Source of the DNA: Sphaerospermopsis kisseleviana NIES-73
GTDB taxonomy: Bacteria > Cyanobacteriota > Cyanobacteriia > Cyanobacteriales > Nostocaceae
Length of the DNA: 64,000 bases
Direction: 5' to 3'
Assembly: GCF_002368075.1 (NCBI RefSeq)
Contig: NZ_AP018314.1
Span: forward strand, 3,347,522 to 3,411,521
The translations under genes and the position numbers were made by a program. Every line of letters begins with the position of its first letter. Positions within the stretch are counted from its first letter, which is position 1. Positions 45,137-55,312 of this stretch are shown piece after piece. Below the pieces are notes generated by a model. The model ran no database searches. It was given only the letters and a program-made list of their open reading frames with translations, and had not been told where the DNA came from.

Positions 45137-46420
45137 TCATTTTTTTCTTGTTCTAGGTTCTATAACATGAGGGTTCACTCCAAAATATTTAGCTGCATCT
45201 GACATATCAAGTGTTAATAAACTAAGTTCATCTAAAATTTTAACACTTGTGGGTTGTTCAACTTCCACATTCAAAACCTTAATAATTTCCGCTGCTACTG
45301 CTTGCGCTAAAAGTGGAGGAACAGAATTACCAATTTGTCTAAAACCATGCCATTTTGTGGGATGAAATCTAAACCAGTCAGGAAAGGAGTGTAAACGCGC
45401 AGCTTCCCTAACAGTGATACATCTTGGTGTAAATGGATGTATAGGACGAGGAGAGGTAAAAGCACCTTTATTACTAGCTGTTCCTGCTCTTAATGTATTA
45501 CATAAACCGTCAGGATCGAGTTTATAAAAACGGCTAATTGGTTCATTTTTACCATGAGGAGTTGACGCAAATCTTTCTTCAGATGCAGGACTATGTTTTG
45601 TTCTTAAACTCGATGTTAAAATGTGATGATCAAATTTACGGGAGTAGGAATAATTATTATTAGCAATGCACAGATTACGCATTTTCATCCCGTATTTACT
45701 GGGTTTACCAAATTCAGCTAAAACCCAATCTTGTTGTAATAATTCTGGGTAATTTTCAATTGTTGGTAAATCTTGTAATGCTTCCCACACCGTAGGGGTT
45801 GCAGGTAGTTTCACAGCTTTTTTTGAGTTAGTATTTAATTTAGCTGGATGGGTGATTTTATCAGGATAATTTGGTAATTCTAAATCTCGACGACAACCTA
45901 GTAAAAACAATCTTTCTCGATTTTGCGGTACTCCATAATTAGCAGCATTTAAAACTTGATAATTATGATTTACTTTATAACCGTTATTTTCAAAAGTATC
46001 AATAATTTCGGCAATAAATTCTTTGTGTTTATCTACTGTCATTCCTTTAACATTTTCCATAACAAAATATTTAGGTTGTAATTCTAAAACCAACCTAATA
46101 AAATGAAACACTAAAGAATTTCTGGGGTCATCAAAAGACCGTTTACCAATTAATGAAAACCCTTGACACGGTGGACCACCAAAAACAACATCAATTTCTT
46201 GATTTTCAATTTCGCTACTATTTCTAATTTCTAATCCTGTGGTATCTTCTACACTTTTACATAACACCTTCCAAAAAGGAAAATTAAATTGATGAATTGC
46301 ACAATGTATAGGGTCTAATTCTACAGCAGCAAGGACATCAAAACCAGCTTGTTCAAAACCCAGGGTCATTCCTCCTGCACCTGCAAACAAATCAACTGCT
46401 ATGGGTCTTTTTTTCATCAT
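45137..46420 (-). CDS. C5-cytosine DNA methyltransferase of a type II system
   Basis: 427 residues with every C5-methyltransferase motif: I DLFAGAGGMTLGFEQAGF (10-27), IV GGPPCQGFSL with catalytic C85, VI ENVKGM (122-127), VIII QNRERLFLLGCR (166-177), and IX-X RCITVREAARLHSFPDWFRF plus RQIGNSVPPLLAQAV. It methylates cytosine at C5 in an unknown site. The downstream nuclease gene starts 39 bases after its stop. Length is ordinary and no frameshift is apparent. Confidence 0.95.
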   Translation of the reverse strand: MMKKRPIAVDLFAGAGGMTLGFEQAGFDVLAAVELDPIHCAIHQFNFPFWKVLCKSVEDTTGLEIRNSSEIENQEIDVVFGGPPCQGFSLIGKRSFDDPRNSLVFHFIRLVLELQPKYFVMENVKGMTVDKHKEFIAEIIDTFENNGYKVNHNYQVLNAANYGVPQNRERLFLLGCRRDLELPNYPDKITHPAKLNTNSKKAVKLPATPTVWEALQDLPTIENYPELLQQDWVLAEFGKPSKYGMKMRNLCIANNNYSYSRKFDHHILTSSLRTKHSPASEERFASTPHGKNEPISRFYKLDPDGLCNTLRAGTASNKGAFTSPRPIHPFTPRCITVREAARLHSFPDWFRFHPTKWHGFRQIGNSVPPLLAQAVAAEIIKVLNVEVEQPTSVKILDELSLLTLDMSDAAKYFGVNPHVIEPRTRKK

Positions 46421-46539
46421 TGATTAGTTATTGTTTATCAATATAACATTATAAATTGTAAGGGTTGAGTAGTGCTAAACCCCTACAGACTTATTTTTTC
46501 TATTTAATTAGAGAATAGGGAATAGGGAACAATATAATA

Positions 46540-46585
46540 AATCTTATCACCAATTACCAATTACCAATTACCAATTACCAATCAC
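46540..46585. repeat. Heptamer STRR (ACCAATT)n
   Basis: Five copies of ACCAATT followed by CACCG. It overlaps the lpxB stop codon (46582-46584). Confidence 0.85.
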
Positions 46586-47736
46586 CGCATTTCTAAAATT
46601 TCCTTAGCAGCGCGATCGCACACTCCCAAATCTCCCAGACATTGCCGCATTTCTTGATAATCTAATAAAGTTCTTTCCCGCTTTTCAGTATTTAATAATA
46701 ATTCCATTCCTGCTTGAGTAATATTCTCTACTGTTGCTTGTTCCTGTAAAAATTCTGGAACAATTTCCCGCATCACAACTAAATTTACAGGTGAAGCAAA
46801 GGGAATTGAACCTTTAAGAATTTTCCGCGCAACCCAAGCAGTAAAAGGACTAAGACTGTAAACTACTACCTGGGGAACATTAGCTAAAGCTAACTCTAAA
46901 TTTGCTGTTCCAGATTTAGTAATTGCCAAATCTACAGCAGCAAAAATTTCCTGTTGTTTACCAGATAATATTGTTGCTTTTAAACCATAATTTTGAATAG
47001 ATTTTTCAATTTTATCTCTAAATTTTTCCAAAGATAAAGGAATAAAAAACCGCGCTGTTGGTAACTTAGATTGAATATTTTGAGCAGCTTGAAAAATGAC
47101 AGGTAATAAATATTTTAATTCTTGACTACGGGAAGCAGGTAAAAGAGCGATCGCTATTTCTCCCTCTTTAATTCCTAACATCTCCCGTGCAGTTTCCCGA
47201 CTCGGTGCATTAGCCATTTTATCAACTAAAGGATGACCCACCCAATTAACTTTAGCCCCTTTTTCTTGATAATAACGAGCTTCTTCTGGGAAAATTGCTA
47301 ATAGTTTATCTGTAAAACTAACAATTTTTTTAGTTCTCTCCAAACTCATCGACCACACCCATTCTTGAGGCGCGATGTAATACACCACAGGAACATCGGG
47401 AAAATGTTCATTCATATAACTACCAATCCCGATATTAGGAGTCATATAATCAATCAAAACTATGATATCAGGGGGATTTTTTTGTAAATAGGCGATCGCC
47501 CTTTTTTGTACCTGAATAGTAGGAATAAAATACGGCAAAGCTTCAATTATACCCATCGAACCAATACCGCTAGTATCCCCTAAAATTGTCGCCCCTGCTG
47601 CGGCCATCTTCTCACCACCCAAGGCCACAATGTCTAAATTTAACCCCAAAGCTTGAGCTTGATTTTGTAGCGCCGTAATTAATAACGCCCCTTGTAAATC
47701 GCCAGAAACTTCCCCAGTGCTGATAAATATCCGCAT
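46582..47736 (-). CDS. lpxB: Lipid-A-disaccharide synthase
   Basis: 384 residues. It begins MRIFISTGEVSGDLQGALLI and includes GGEKMAAAG, SRSQELKYLLP and KSGTANLELAL, hallmarks of LpxB, a GT19 glycosyltransferase. It condenses UDP-2,3-diacylglucosamine and lipid X into lipid A disaccharide at the inner membrane. Its TGA stop falls in the flanking ACCAATT array. It belongs to the minus-strand lipid A cluster with lpxA, fabZ and lpxC. Confidence 0.96.
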   Translation of the reverse strand: MRIFISTGEVSGDLQGALLITALQNQAQALGLNLDIVALGGEKMAAAGATILGDTSGIGSMGIIEALPYFIPTIQVQKRAIAYLQKNPPDIIVLIDYMTPNIGIGSYMNEHFPDVPVVYYIAPQEWVWSMSLERTKKIVSFTDKLLAIFPEEARYYQEKGAKVNWVGHPLVDKMANAPSRETAREMLGIKEGEIAIALLPASRSQELKYLLPVIFQAAQNIQSKLPTARFFIPLSLEKFRDKIEKSIQNYGLKATILSGKQQEIFAAVDLAITKSGTANLELALANVPQVVVYSLSPFTAWVARKILKGSIPFASPVNLVVMREIVPEFLQEQATVENITQAGMELLLNTEKRERTLLDYQEMRQCLGDLGVCDRAAKEILEMR

Positions 47737-48052
47737 TTGAATTTTAGATTTTAGATTTTAGATTTTAGATTTTAGATTTTACATTTTAGATTTATAAGCA
47801 ATTAGCTTTTCCAGGTTAAGCCAAAAATCATCCCAATTATAATCTACTGTTTTACCAAATATTCTGACTCCTGACTCCTGACTGGGAATTTTAGATTTTA
47901 GATTTTAGATTTTAGATTAAAAAATTTGATACAGGTCTGAGTCCTTCAAAACGGAGAAATACTCGCTGCGCTGTGTACGCTTCGCTAACGTCAATCCAAA
48001 ATCCAAAATCTTCAATCCAAAATCGAGTGACTTCTGTTCTAGATATGATTCA
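47737..48052. repeat. STRR-rich gap between lpxA and lpxB
   Basis: TTTAGAT heptamers (47741-47790 and 47886-47920) with a palindromic insert 'cgctgcgctgtgtacgcttc' near 47963-47990, then ATCCAAA units. No gene seen. The genes are further apart than in most lpx clusters because of these repeats. Confidence 0.8.
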
Positions 48053-48868
48053 TCATTCATCACTCGCGGTACTCTTTCCCTTTCCAGGAATTAAACCGCG
48101 TCTTCCTGGCATTTGCGACAATAGCAGAAAACGGCGGAGATGTTGCAACTGTGCGGTATCTCCCAACAATTCCAACTCTGCCAAAGCCTCTTTAAACAGC
48201 AAATCAGAACGGTAGAGAATGCGAAAAGCTTTTTTCAGCAATTGGAAATCTTTAGCGGGCATTCCTGAGCGTTTTAACCCCACCAAATTGAGCGATCGCA
48301 CCCGTGATGGATTGCCCTCAACCAACATATAAGGAGGAACATCTCGATCAATGCGAGTCATCCCACCAATCATAGACATACCACCGATATGTACAAACTG
48401 ATGAACACCTAAAACCCCGCTTAATCTGGCTCTTGACTCGATGTGAACATGACCCGCTAAAGCCACAGAATTAGCAATAACCACCGAGTCCTCAATCACG
48501 CAATTATGTCCAACATGAACATAAGCCATCAGTAAATTACCGTTACCGATGATCGTCGCCTCACCCCGGCCAGTAGCGCGGTTAATAGTTACATACTCAC
48601 GAATAGCATTATTATCACCAATTTTTACCCAAGTAGGTTCTCCCACATACTTGAGATCCTGGGGTTCCATACCAATAACAGCACCGGGAAAAATATGATT
48701 TCCCGCCCCGATTTCACAAAGACCATCTAAAACTGCATGAGCGCCAATTACAGTTTCCGGTCCGACTTTGACATTCGCTCCAATCACAGCATAAGCACCG
48801 ACTTGCACCGTTGAGTGGAGTTCCGCATCAGGATGTATTACAGCAGTTGGATGAATAAGTGTCTTCAA
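48053..48868 (-). CDS. lpxA: UDP-N-acetylglucosamine O-acyltransferase
   Basis: 271 residues dominated by left-handed beta-helix hexapeptide repeats (VGAYAVIGANVKVGPETVIGA). It has the catalytic segment AYVHVGHNCVIED containing the family's active His, and a C-terminal helical part. LpxA transfers a hydroxyacyl chain to UDP-GlcNAc, the first lipid A step. Situated after fabZ in the same transcription direction with a 346-bp gap. Confidence 0.96.
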   Translation of the reverse strand: MKTLIHPTAVIHPDAELHSTVQVGAYAVIGANVKVGPETVIGAHAVLDGLCEIGAGNHIFPGAVIGMEPQDLKYVGEPTWVKIGDNNAIREYVTINRATGRGEATIIGNGNLLMAYVHVGHNCVIEDSVVIANSVALAGHVHIESRARLSGVLGVHQFVHIGGMSMIGGMTRIDRDVPPYMLVEGNPSRVRSLNLVGLKRSGMPAKDFQLLKKAFRILYRSDLLFKEALAELELLGDTAQLQHLRRFLLLSQMPGRRGLIPGKGKSTASDE

Positions 48869-49214
48869 GGGTGACTCTCCAGAACTGAGTTCATTGAAAA
48901 AAAAGTGTCGGGCAAAATAAGTTATGTGTGTTATGTGTGAGGATAACGAATTTTGGATTTTAGATTTTAGATTTTGGATTGAAGATAGCTATCTAAAAAT
49001 AACAAAAGGGTACAAGTACCTAAATTTATTATTGAAACAAATCTTAAACCTTAAATCCAAAATTGTCTGATCAAAGTCCAGCCAACAGTAAATACGCTTG
49101 TGATTTTTCGTGTTTACAGTTATTCTTACTTATAATTGACTTAGGGCAGTTTACGGCTATGCCCCAAATCTAAAAAGCCAAATTCAGCCTAGTTGTAGCT
49201 AAACTTAGCTAAAC
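48869..49214. other. Gap between fabZ and lpxA
   Basis: 346 bp containing a TTTTAGAT repeat near 48955-48980 and a decamer tandem TAGCTAAACT at about 49195-49222 that reaches into the end of fabZ. No gene or RNA identified. Confidence 0.5.
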
Positions 49215-49730
49215 TTAGCTAACCAAAGAAAACATTAGCTCCCCTTCAGCAGCCAGTTGTCCATCAACTTCGGCTCGTCCTTGCATTTTACCAAAACGAC
49301 GCTGCTTAATAGACAACAGTTCCACTGTCATAATTAACTGATCACCAGGTACGACTTGGCGACGGAAACGGACTTTATCAATACCCACAAACACAAACAG
49401 TCCTTTTGGTATATCAGGCATTTGGGTCATAATAACCCCTCCAACCTGCGCCATCGCTTCTACAATGAGTACACCAGGCATCAATGAGCGTCCGGGGAAA
49501 TGACCTTGGAACTGAGGTTCATTAAAGGTAACGTTTTTTACACCCACAGCCAATTTTCCAGGAACATAGTCAATAATTTTATCGACAAGCAAAAAAGGAT
49601 AACGGTGCGGTAGCAGTTGCTGAATCTCTTCCACCGTGAAGGTTGTTTTAATTGCCGGTGTATTGGTTTCCTGATGTTCTCCTTCAGATGTAGTCACTTG
49701 AGTAGAATTAGCTTGGGTGAGAGTTGACAT
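49215..49730 (-). CDS. fabZ: (3R)-hydroxyacyl-ACP dehydratase
   Basis: 171 residues. A hot-dog fold with the FabZ active site: [14 protein letters not shown] and [20 protein letters not shown], supplying catalytic His and Glu. The first 28 residues are a polar extension rich in Thr and Gln. It dehydrates hydroxyacyl-ACP in fatty-acid synthesis and draws on the same pool as LpxA. Ser-TAA at its end lies in a decamer repeat. Confidence 0.96.
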   Translation of the reverse strand: MSTLTQANSTQVTTSEGEHQETNTPAIKTTFTVEEIQQLLPHRYPFLLVDKIIDYVPGKLAVGVKNVTFNEPQFQGHFPGRSLMPGVLIVEAMAQVGGVIMTQMPDIPKGLFVFVGIDKVRFRRQVVPGDQLIMTVELLSIKQRRFGKMQGRAEVDGQLAAEGELMFSLVS

Positions 49731-49819
49731 TGGTACTATATTTTATAAGAATCTGGAAATTAAGTAGGCTAGAAAATAGCGTACAATCTTAAATTTTAGT
49801 TAATTTTTAGCCAAATTCC

Positions 49820-50668
49820 TCAGCAAAATTCTAAAATCTTCTTTGCCAACTGAATATGGAGATTGTGACTAGCTTTGTAAGCCAAGAAGTGAGCAACAGG
49901 AAATTTACCTAATAAGCTAATATCTCCCACTAAATCCAAGATTTTATGACGTACTGGCTCATTTGCAAATCTTAACGGTGGATTTAGCCAACCATCAGCA
50001 CCACAAACAAGAGCATTATCCAAGCTGCCACCTTTGATCAATCCTGATTTTTGCAGATATTCAATTTGATGTAATAACCCAAAAGTACGAGCCGGTGCAA
50101 TTTCTGTCACAAAGGAATTTTCCGTATTTTCTAGATTACTAGATAATGAGAAACTGTACCATTGATTACCAATTGCAGGTACATCAAAATCAATCCCATA
50201 GCTAAAACGGGTTTCTGGTGCGGGAAAAGCGCAGACAAAAGTATCACCTTGATGAACCGAAATAGGTTCTTTGATAACTATAGGCGCTGATTCATCACCA
50301 ACAGACTGTGATACCAAACCCACAGCAGCAATACTATCAGTCCAAATTTGAGCCGAACCATCTAACAGCGGTACTTCTGGTCCATCAATTTCAATCCGCG
50401 CATTATCCACACCCATAGCGGACAAAGACGCTAACAAATGCTCTACCGTGCGAACATAAATCTCATCTGTCCCCAACTGAGTCGAGAGAACAGTTTGATT
50501 AACTGTTGCAATTTTAGCAGGAATTATCGGCGAATTGGGCAAATCCACCCGCACAAAATAGCGATCGCTTCCCGGTTCTCCTGGTAGTATCCGCACCCTG
50601 GTATTTACACCGCTATGCAGTCCCACACCTTTGTGGATAATTTCCCCAGCTAATGTGTGTTGGTGCAT
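49820..50668 (-). CDS. lpxC: UDP-3-O-acyl-N-acetylglucosamine deacetylase
   Basis: 282 residues: [58 protein letters not shown] and the [14 protein letters not shown] plus [12 protein letters not shown] segment, which hold the zinc-binding and catalytic residues. It performs the committed step of lipid A synthesis. Gene order after bamA is as in other cyanobacteria. Confidence 0.96.
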   Translation of the reverse strand: MHQHTLAGEIIHKGVGLHSGVNTRVRILPGEPGSDRYFVRVDLPNSPIIPAKIATVNQTVLSTQLGTDEIYVRTVEHLLASLSAMGVDNARIEIDGPEVPLLDGSAQIWTDSIAAVGLVSQSVGDESAPIVIKEPISVHQGDTFVCAFPAPETRFSYGIDFDVPAIGNQWYSFSLSSNLENTENSFVTEIAPARTFGLLHQIEYLQKSGLIKGGSLDNALVCGADGWLNPPLRFANEPVRHKILDLVGDISLLGKFPVAHFLAYKASHNLHIQLAKKILEFC

Positions 50669-50742
50669 AGCCTAAAAACCAATATATGATTTTGCTTTTT
50701 GTTACTCATTTGTTCTGTATGTAGTAAACACCCTGAAAGTAG

Positions 50743-50803
50743 AAGTCAGGAGTCAGGAGTCAGGAGGTAAATATTTATCCCCAGTCACCAGTCACCAGTC
50801 ACC
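50743..50803. repeat. STRR arrays between lpxC and bamA
   Basis: GTCAGGA units (50743-50763) and CACCAGT units (50785-50803). They lie between the bamA stop and the lpxC start. Confidence 0.8.
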
Positions 50804-50805
50804 TC

Positions 50806-53187
50806 TTAAAACCTTTCCCCAATCCCAAAGTTGATGCGGCTATCACCATCATCACTTAAACCATAATCTATGCGAATAGGTCCAAGTGGAGACTGTACAC
50901 GCACACCTAAACCATAACCGTAGCCGCTACCATTTTTGTTAAGAATTTCTGCTGCTCTGGTACTACTTCCCAAATCACTACCATAATCAAAAAATAGTGC
51001 GCCACTGACTACAGAGAAGACAGGAAAACGATATTCAACAGATGCTTGTACATAACTACGTCCAGTGGCTAATCTACCTTCATCGTAACCACGCACAGAA
51101 TTACTACCGCCAAGGGTAAAAGCTTCGTAGGGGGGTAAGTCTCCGAGAATTGTACCACCTTGAAGGTTAAACGCCAGAGTTTGTGGACCTTTGCCAAAAC
51201 TCAAAAAGTTCACAGGCAAATATTGGCTGTAGTTACCCCTAACTCTGGTCAGGAAAATATTACCTGAGCCTATGGGTACAGATTGATCAACTCCGACACG
51301 GAGATAAGAACCGTTGGTAGGTTGTAAGGGATTATTACGGCGATCGCGTTGTGCGCCCAGTTGTAATAGTAGTAAATCGTCTTCACCTGTTCCCGATTGG
51401 GTTAGGGGAATCCTATCGCTAATTGGTTGACCATTATCATTAAATCTTGCCCCTTCTCTTCTCACATTACCATCAGCATCACGGCTAGAAACTCGTTGAT
51501 ACTGCAACCCAGCTGAAGCCACCCACTCTGACTTTTCATAAGGATTAGGAGAAAGAGGACGAGTAAAAGAAACGCCACCACCTAAACGGGTAATCCGGGG
51601 ACGATCTTGATCATTTGTATTAGTGGGATTATTGGGGTTATAGGTTTCAATGTTGTCATCCTTACCTTCAAAAATCAGAGAAATTGAACGACGACGGAAA
51701 ATATTAGCTGTATAAGAAGTGCGGTAAGGATCACCCGCAATCCACGGATCTGTCAACCGCAGATCAAACAGCAGTTCTCTTTCACCTAGCTGCACTTCTG
51801 CCCCTAGTTTCTGGTTTCTACCTCCCAGGTTTTGCTGTTGATAGCTAATTGTACCAAATAATCCACTGGCAGAACTAATACCAGCACCAGCAGCTATTGA
51901 ACCACTGCTGCGTTCAGCTACATTCACCACTACATCAACTTTACTGGGGTCTGTGCCAGGGTCAAGGGACACATTCACATCTTCAAACAATCCCAGCCCA
52001 AATACTCTTTGTAAGTCTTTTTGGACTGTATTACGGTTAAATACTTGACCAGACTTTAATTCTAATTCCCGTTTAATTACATATTCTTTTGTGCGTCCCC
52101 GAATGGGTTCTCCTTTTTCGTCTACTTCCTGTCCTTCTTTATTACGGAAGCGAACTTTGACATCTTCTACTACCCCTTCTGCTACTTGTAGGGTGACAAC
52201 TCCGGTTTCTGAGACTTTTGGCGCTCCAATGAGGTTGGCCAGTACATAACCTCTGTCTTGATACTCTTTGGTTAACTGTTTAATTCCTTCTTGCAAGTCA
52301 CGCAAGTTGAGGATTCTACCATACTGTTCACTGAAGATTTTATCTACTGTGTTAGTTGGGAGTACAGAAGGAACATCAGTTCCAGGGTTAGCTTCGACTT
52401 CTACTTTACTCAGGACAGGATTAGGATCAACCACGAAACTCACCCTTACACCCACAGGTGTATCTTCTGGTACGGCTCGCACGTTAGAGAAGAAACCTGT
52501 GGCAAATATAGCATTAATATCTTCTTGTAATTGGGAACGGGTGGTTGTTTGTCCTGGTTGGGTACGAATCACTCGGTAAACTTGGTTTTCTAGTTCTGGT
52601 GAGATTGCTCCATCTGGTGATGTTACTGCTACTTCTGACACTAGTACACGGGGTTCCGTTGTTTCTGAATTACTAGGGAAAGTCGGTTGTGCTGTGGGTG
52701 GCTCGGCATTTTCCTGGGTAGAATTGGTATCAGGATTTACTTCTGGCTCTAGAACTTGTGCTGTTTTTGCTGGTGTTGTTGCCGTTGATATAATTACTTC
52801 TGATTTTGCTTTCTGTTCTGAGTTGCGAGATGATGCAGCTTTGAGAATTTGAGCCGTTTTTGAGGGTGTTGTTGCCGTTGTTATGATTACTTCTGGTGTT
52901 GCTATTGATGCTGAGTTAGCTGTTGGTGAGACTTTGACAGCAGGTGTCGATGAGTCAGATTCGGGTTTTATAACTACTGCCTTTGCCAAGACGGGAGTTT
53001 CTTGATTTGCGCTAACATCATTTTGACCAGTTTCCTGTGGTAGTGGCTGGTTGGTTTCTACCGTGGCAACCTCTGTTACTTGCTGGGTTTTATCAGGAGT
53101 TTGTGCAGTCGCACTGAGTGAGTTGTCAACAGGGACAGCGATGGCTACAACTGCCAGAAATACAGGAGATAAATGCTTTTTACTCAT
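50806..53187 (-). CDS. bamA: Outer membrane assembly factor BamA/Omp85
   Basis: 793 residues. A signal peptide (KKHLSPVFLAVVAIAVPVD) is followed by a Thr/Pro/Ala-rich stretch of about 150 residues, unusual in length but common in cyanobacterial Omp85. Three POTRA domains follow, then the beta-barrel with the VRGYDEGRL lock motif. It inserts beta-barrel proteins into the outer membrane. The start is the ATG at 53187 with AAGAGGA upstream; an in-frame upstream start would add 8 residues. First gene of the lipid A cluster after purC. Confidence 0.95.
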   Translation of the reverse strand: MSKKHLSPVFLAVVAIAVPVDNSLSATAQTPDKTQQVTEVATVETNQPLPQETGQNDVSANQETPVLAKAVVIKPESDSSTPAVKVSPTANSASIATPEVIITTATTPSKTAQILKAASSRNSEQKAKSEVIISTATTPAKTAQVLEPEVNPDTNSTQENAEPPTAQPTFPSNSETTEPRVLVSEVAVTSPDGAISPELENQVYRVIRTQPGQTTTRSQLQEDINAIFATGFFSNVRAVPEDTPVGVRVSFVVDPNPVLSKVEVEANPGTDVPSVLPTNTVDKIFSEQYGRILNLRDLQEGIKQLTKEYQDRGYVLANLIGAPKVSETGVVTLQVAEGVVEDVKVRFRNKEGQEVDEKGEPIRGRTKEYVIKRELELKSGQVFNRNTVQKDLQRVFGLGLFEDVNVSLDPGTDPSKVDVVVNVAERSSGSIAAGAGISSASGLFGTISYQQQNLGGRNQKLGAEVQLGERELLFDLRLTDPWIAGDPYRTSYTANIFRRRSISLIFEGKDDNIETYNPNNPTNTNDQDRPRITRLGGGVSFTRPLSPNPYEKSEWVASAGLQYQRVSSRDADGNVRREGARFNDNGQPISDRIPLTQSGTGEDDLLLLQLGAQRDRRNNPLQPTNGSYLRVGVDQSVPIGSGNIFLTRVRGNYSQYLPVNFLSFGKGPQTLAFNLQGGTILGDLPPYEAFTLGGSNSVRGYDEGRLATGRSYVQASVEYRFPVFSVVSGALFFDYGSDLGSSTRAAEILNKNGSGYGYGLGVRVQSPLGPIRIDYGLSDDGDSRINFGIGERF

Positions 53188-53211
53188 ATTCCTCTTCACT
53201 ACCACACACAA

Positions 53212-53268
53212 TTAAGTCATTCGTCATTCGTCATGAGTCACTGGTCATTAGTCATTAGTCATATCAGA
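53212..53268. repeat. STRR (TCATTCG/TCATTAG)n between bamA and purC
   Basis: Degenerate tandem units GTCATTCGTCATTCGTCATG and GTCATTAGTCATTAGTCAT. They lie in the gap downstream of purC. Confidence 0.75.
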
Positions 53269-53289
53269 AAAATGACTATGTACACACAG

Positions 53290-54027
53290 TTAATTTTTGC
53301 TCTCTACTACTTGTAATACCCTTTGTAAAACCTCCTGGTAGGCATTTTCTACATTTCCTAAATCCCTACGAAACCGATCTTTATCCATTACTCGACGGTT
53401 AGGATCATTTTCTGTCATATCCCATAAACGACAGGTATCAGGACTTATTTCATCGGCCAACAACAACTGCTGTTGTGAGTCCAAACCAAATTCGAGTTTA
53501 AAATCTACTAGGGTTATGCCGCACTTTTGCCAAAAGCTTTTGAGAAAGTCATTGATTTGTAATGCCAGATGGGCAATACTGTCAACTTGTTCCTCAGTTG
53601 CTAGTTGCAGGAGCAGTAAGCGATCGCGTGTGAGTAGAGGATCTCCCAATTGGTCATCTTTGTAATAAAAATCTACCAAAGGCTGTTCCAGAATTGTACC
53701 TAGTGGCAATCCTGTTTGTTGACAAAGACTACCAGCAGCTATATTTCTGACCACAACTTCCAATGGCACAATCTTAACTGCTTTCACCAGCATTTGATTG
53801 GGCGCTGGACAATCAATATAATGTGTCTTGATGCCATGCGCTGCCAACTGTTCAAACAACTTGCTGGAAATGGTGCAGTTTATGCTACCTTTTCCCTGGA
53901 TGCTACCCCGCTTTTGAGCATTAAATGCAGTTGCATCATCTTTAAAATCAGCCAACAAGACTTCAGGATCGTCTGTGGTGTAGAGAATTTTGGCTTTGCC
54001 TTCGTATAGTTTGGTATTAACAGACAT
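53290..54027 (-). CDS. purC: SAICAR synthase
   Basis: 245 residues with KLYEGKAKILYTTDDPEVLLADFKDDATAFN, VEVVVRNIAAGS-type segment (PLEVVVRNIAAGSLC) and DEISPDTCRLWDM. The enzyme joins aspartate to CAIR in purine synthesis. Standard length for the stand-alone enzyme. It precedes bamA on the minus strand; whether they share a transcript is unknown. Confidence 0.97.
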   Translation of the reverse strand: MSVNTKLYEGKAKILYTTDDPEVLLADFKDDATAFNAQKRGSIQGKGSINCTISSKLFEQLAAHGIKTHYIDCPAPNQMLVKAVKIVPLEVVVRNIAAGSLCQQTGLPLGTILEQPLVDFYYKDDQLGDPLLTRDRLLLLQLATEEQVDSIAHLALQINDFLKSFWQKCGITLVDFKLEFGLDSQQQLLLADEISPDTCRLWDMTENDPNRRVMDKDRFRRDLGNVENAYQEVLQRVLQVVESKN

Positions 54028-54189
54028 GGTGGTAGATACATTTGCAGGGCAATGGTTTCCAGCTTAACCATTTTATCAGCCGAACGCTACACAAGGGCTG
54101 GCTTTCCTGTCCATACCGCAAGATTTATAACATGAATATGTGTACTTCATTCACTCGCAACGTGATGTAACTGGTAACCCATAACCTAT

Positions 54190-54690
54190 AACTTATAAGA
54201 AAATGGGCTGAAAACCCTTGAGGCTTCGCCGTGAGCTTCAGCCGAACGGTTGAGTTTTGGAGGGTAGCGGAAAAACTTAACCGTCCTTGAGGCAAGGGAT
54301 GAAAGCATAAGGAGGCGTTTACGCCTCAGTCACCTGTGCTATAATCATTCTCACAGGAACGGTAATCAACCTGTATAAAAACCTAACTGCCTAACGGCAA
54401 TCTGTACCTTGACAACTAAATCTATGGGGTTCTACTTCGTAGTTCTAGTGCCTCCTGGAAGTAGGTAAAAGATTTACAGGTGCTAGACTTGTGTTGAGCG
54501 CAGTCGAAACACGACACAGAATTTAAACTCAAACAAAATTTGGAGTAATCCAACTAGGGAAGGGCATTCCCTAAGTTAACGCTTGGGGAGAGAACCACCT
54601 CGCTTGTTAGACACCGCAAGGGATCTAATCTAAGTGGACTCGTTGAACCAAGAATCTCCTCGCCTTTAGGCAGGAGAGTGTCAAAAAATG
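54190..54690 (+). mobile_element. IS200/IS605-like 3' end (omega-RNA-type region) without tnpB
   Basis: No coding frame, but many short hairpins: CCTTGAGGCAAGG near 54286, GAGGCG-TTTA-CGCCTC at 54312-54327, and GGGAA/TTCCC near 54558-54573. It ends with GAACCAAGAATCTCCTCGCC, a hairpin (54655-54676) and GAGTGTCAA. That ending is the form I know from the right ends of TnpB-carrying IS200/IS605 elements in cyanobacteria, where the omega-RNA scaffold ends. No TnpA or TnpB gene is present, so this is a remnant or a non-autonomous derivative. Left boundary approximate. Confidence 0.55.
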
Positions 54691-55312
54691 ACCCTACCCC
54701 CCTATTCTCCTAATTTAGATGTTAAACTGGTCAACTCTGCATAAAAGTTTTATGTTTTTTTTAAAATTTTTGTAATTTTTTGTGAACAAATTCTTTAAAA
54801 ATTATAGAAAAATATATATTAATTCTTTATCAGCTAATTTAGTTTGTTGAATTTAATTAAAACCCATTTTTTGCAAATTAGGAATAAGATGAAATAATTG
54901 AGCAAAATAGGAGAAGTAGTAAAACATTCATCCAAGAGATTGCAATTAATCTTTACAAAAGATATATAAAGATATAGAACGGGTGTTCGCTCGTGAATGG
55001 CTTTGGTCACTTTGACATAAACTTTTTTTGACAGCCTGATGCTTAATAACTTACAACTTGATTATTTTGTCAAAGTTGAAATTGACCAATCGCTGCAACA
55101 CTTTCCCATAATCACGGTTTAATCTTAAGCGTTCTCCTGACTTAATAAATTAGAAATAAGAGTGCCTATTACCGCTTTGCGGAAATCACGCATTCAAAAG
55201 TCCAAAAGCTGATGGGGTAGGTTTTTGCCTATTTTAAATAGTAGCTTTATTTACGCCGTGTTGTACTAGTGGTTTTACTATAAACAAGAAAATCAGGAGG
55301 AGAATTCAATAC
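54691..55312. other. AT-rich leader of the 90-residue gene
   Basis: 622 bp, very AT-rich between 54740 and 54850. No gene or clear RNA found. An AGGAGGAG ribosome binding site precedes the ATG at 55313. It probably carries a long 5' leader or promoter region. Confidence 0.4.
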
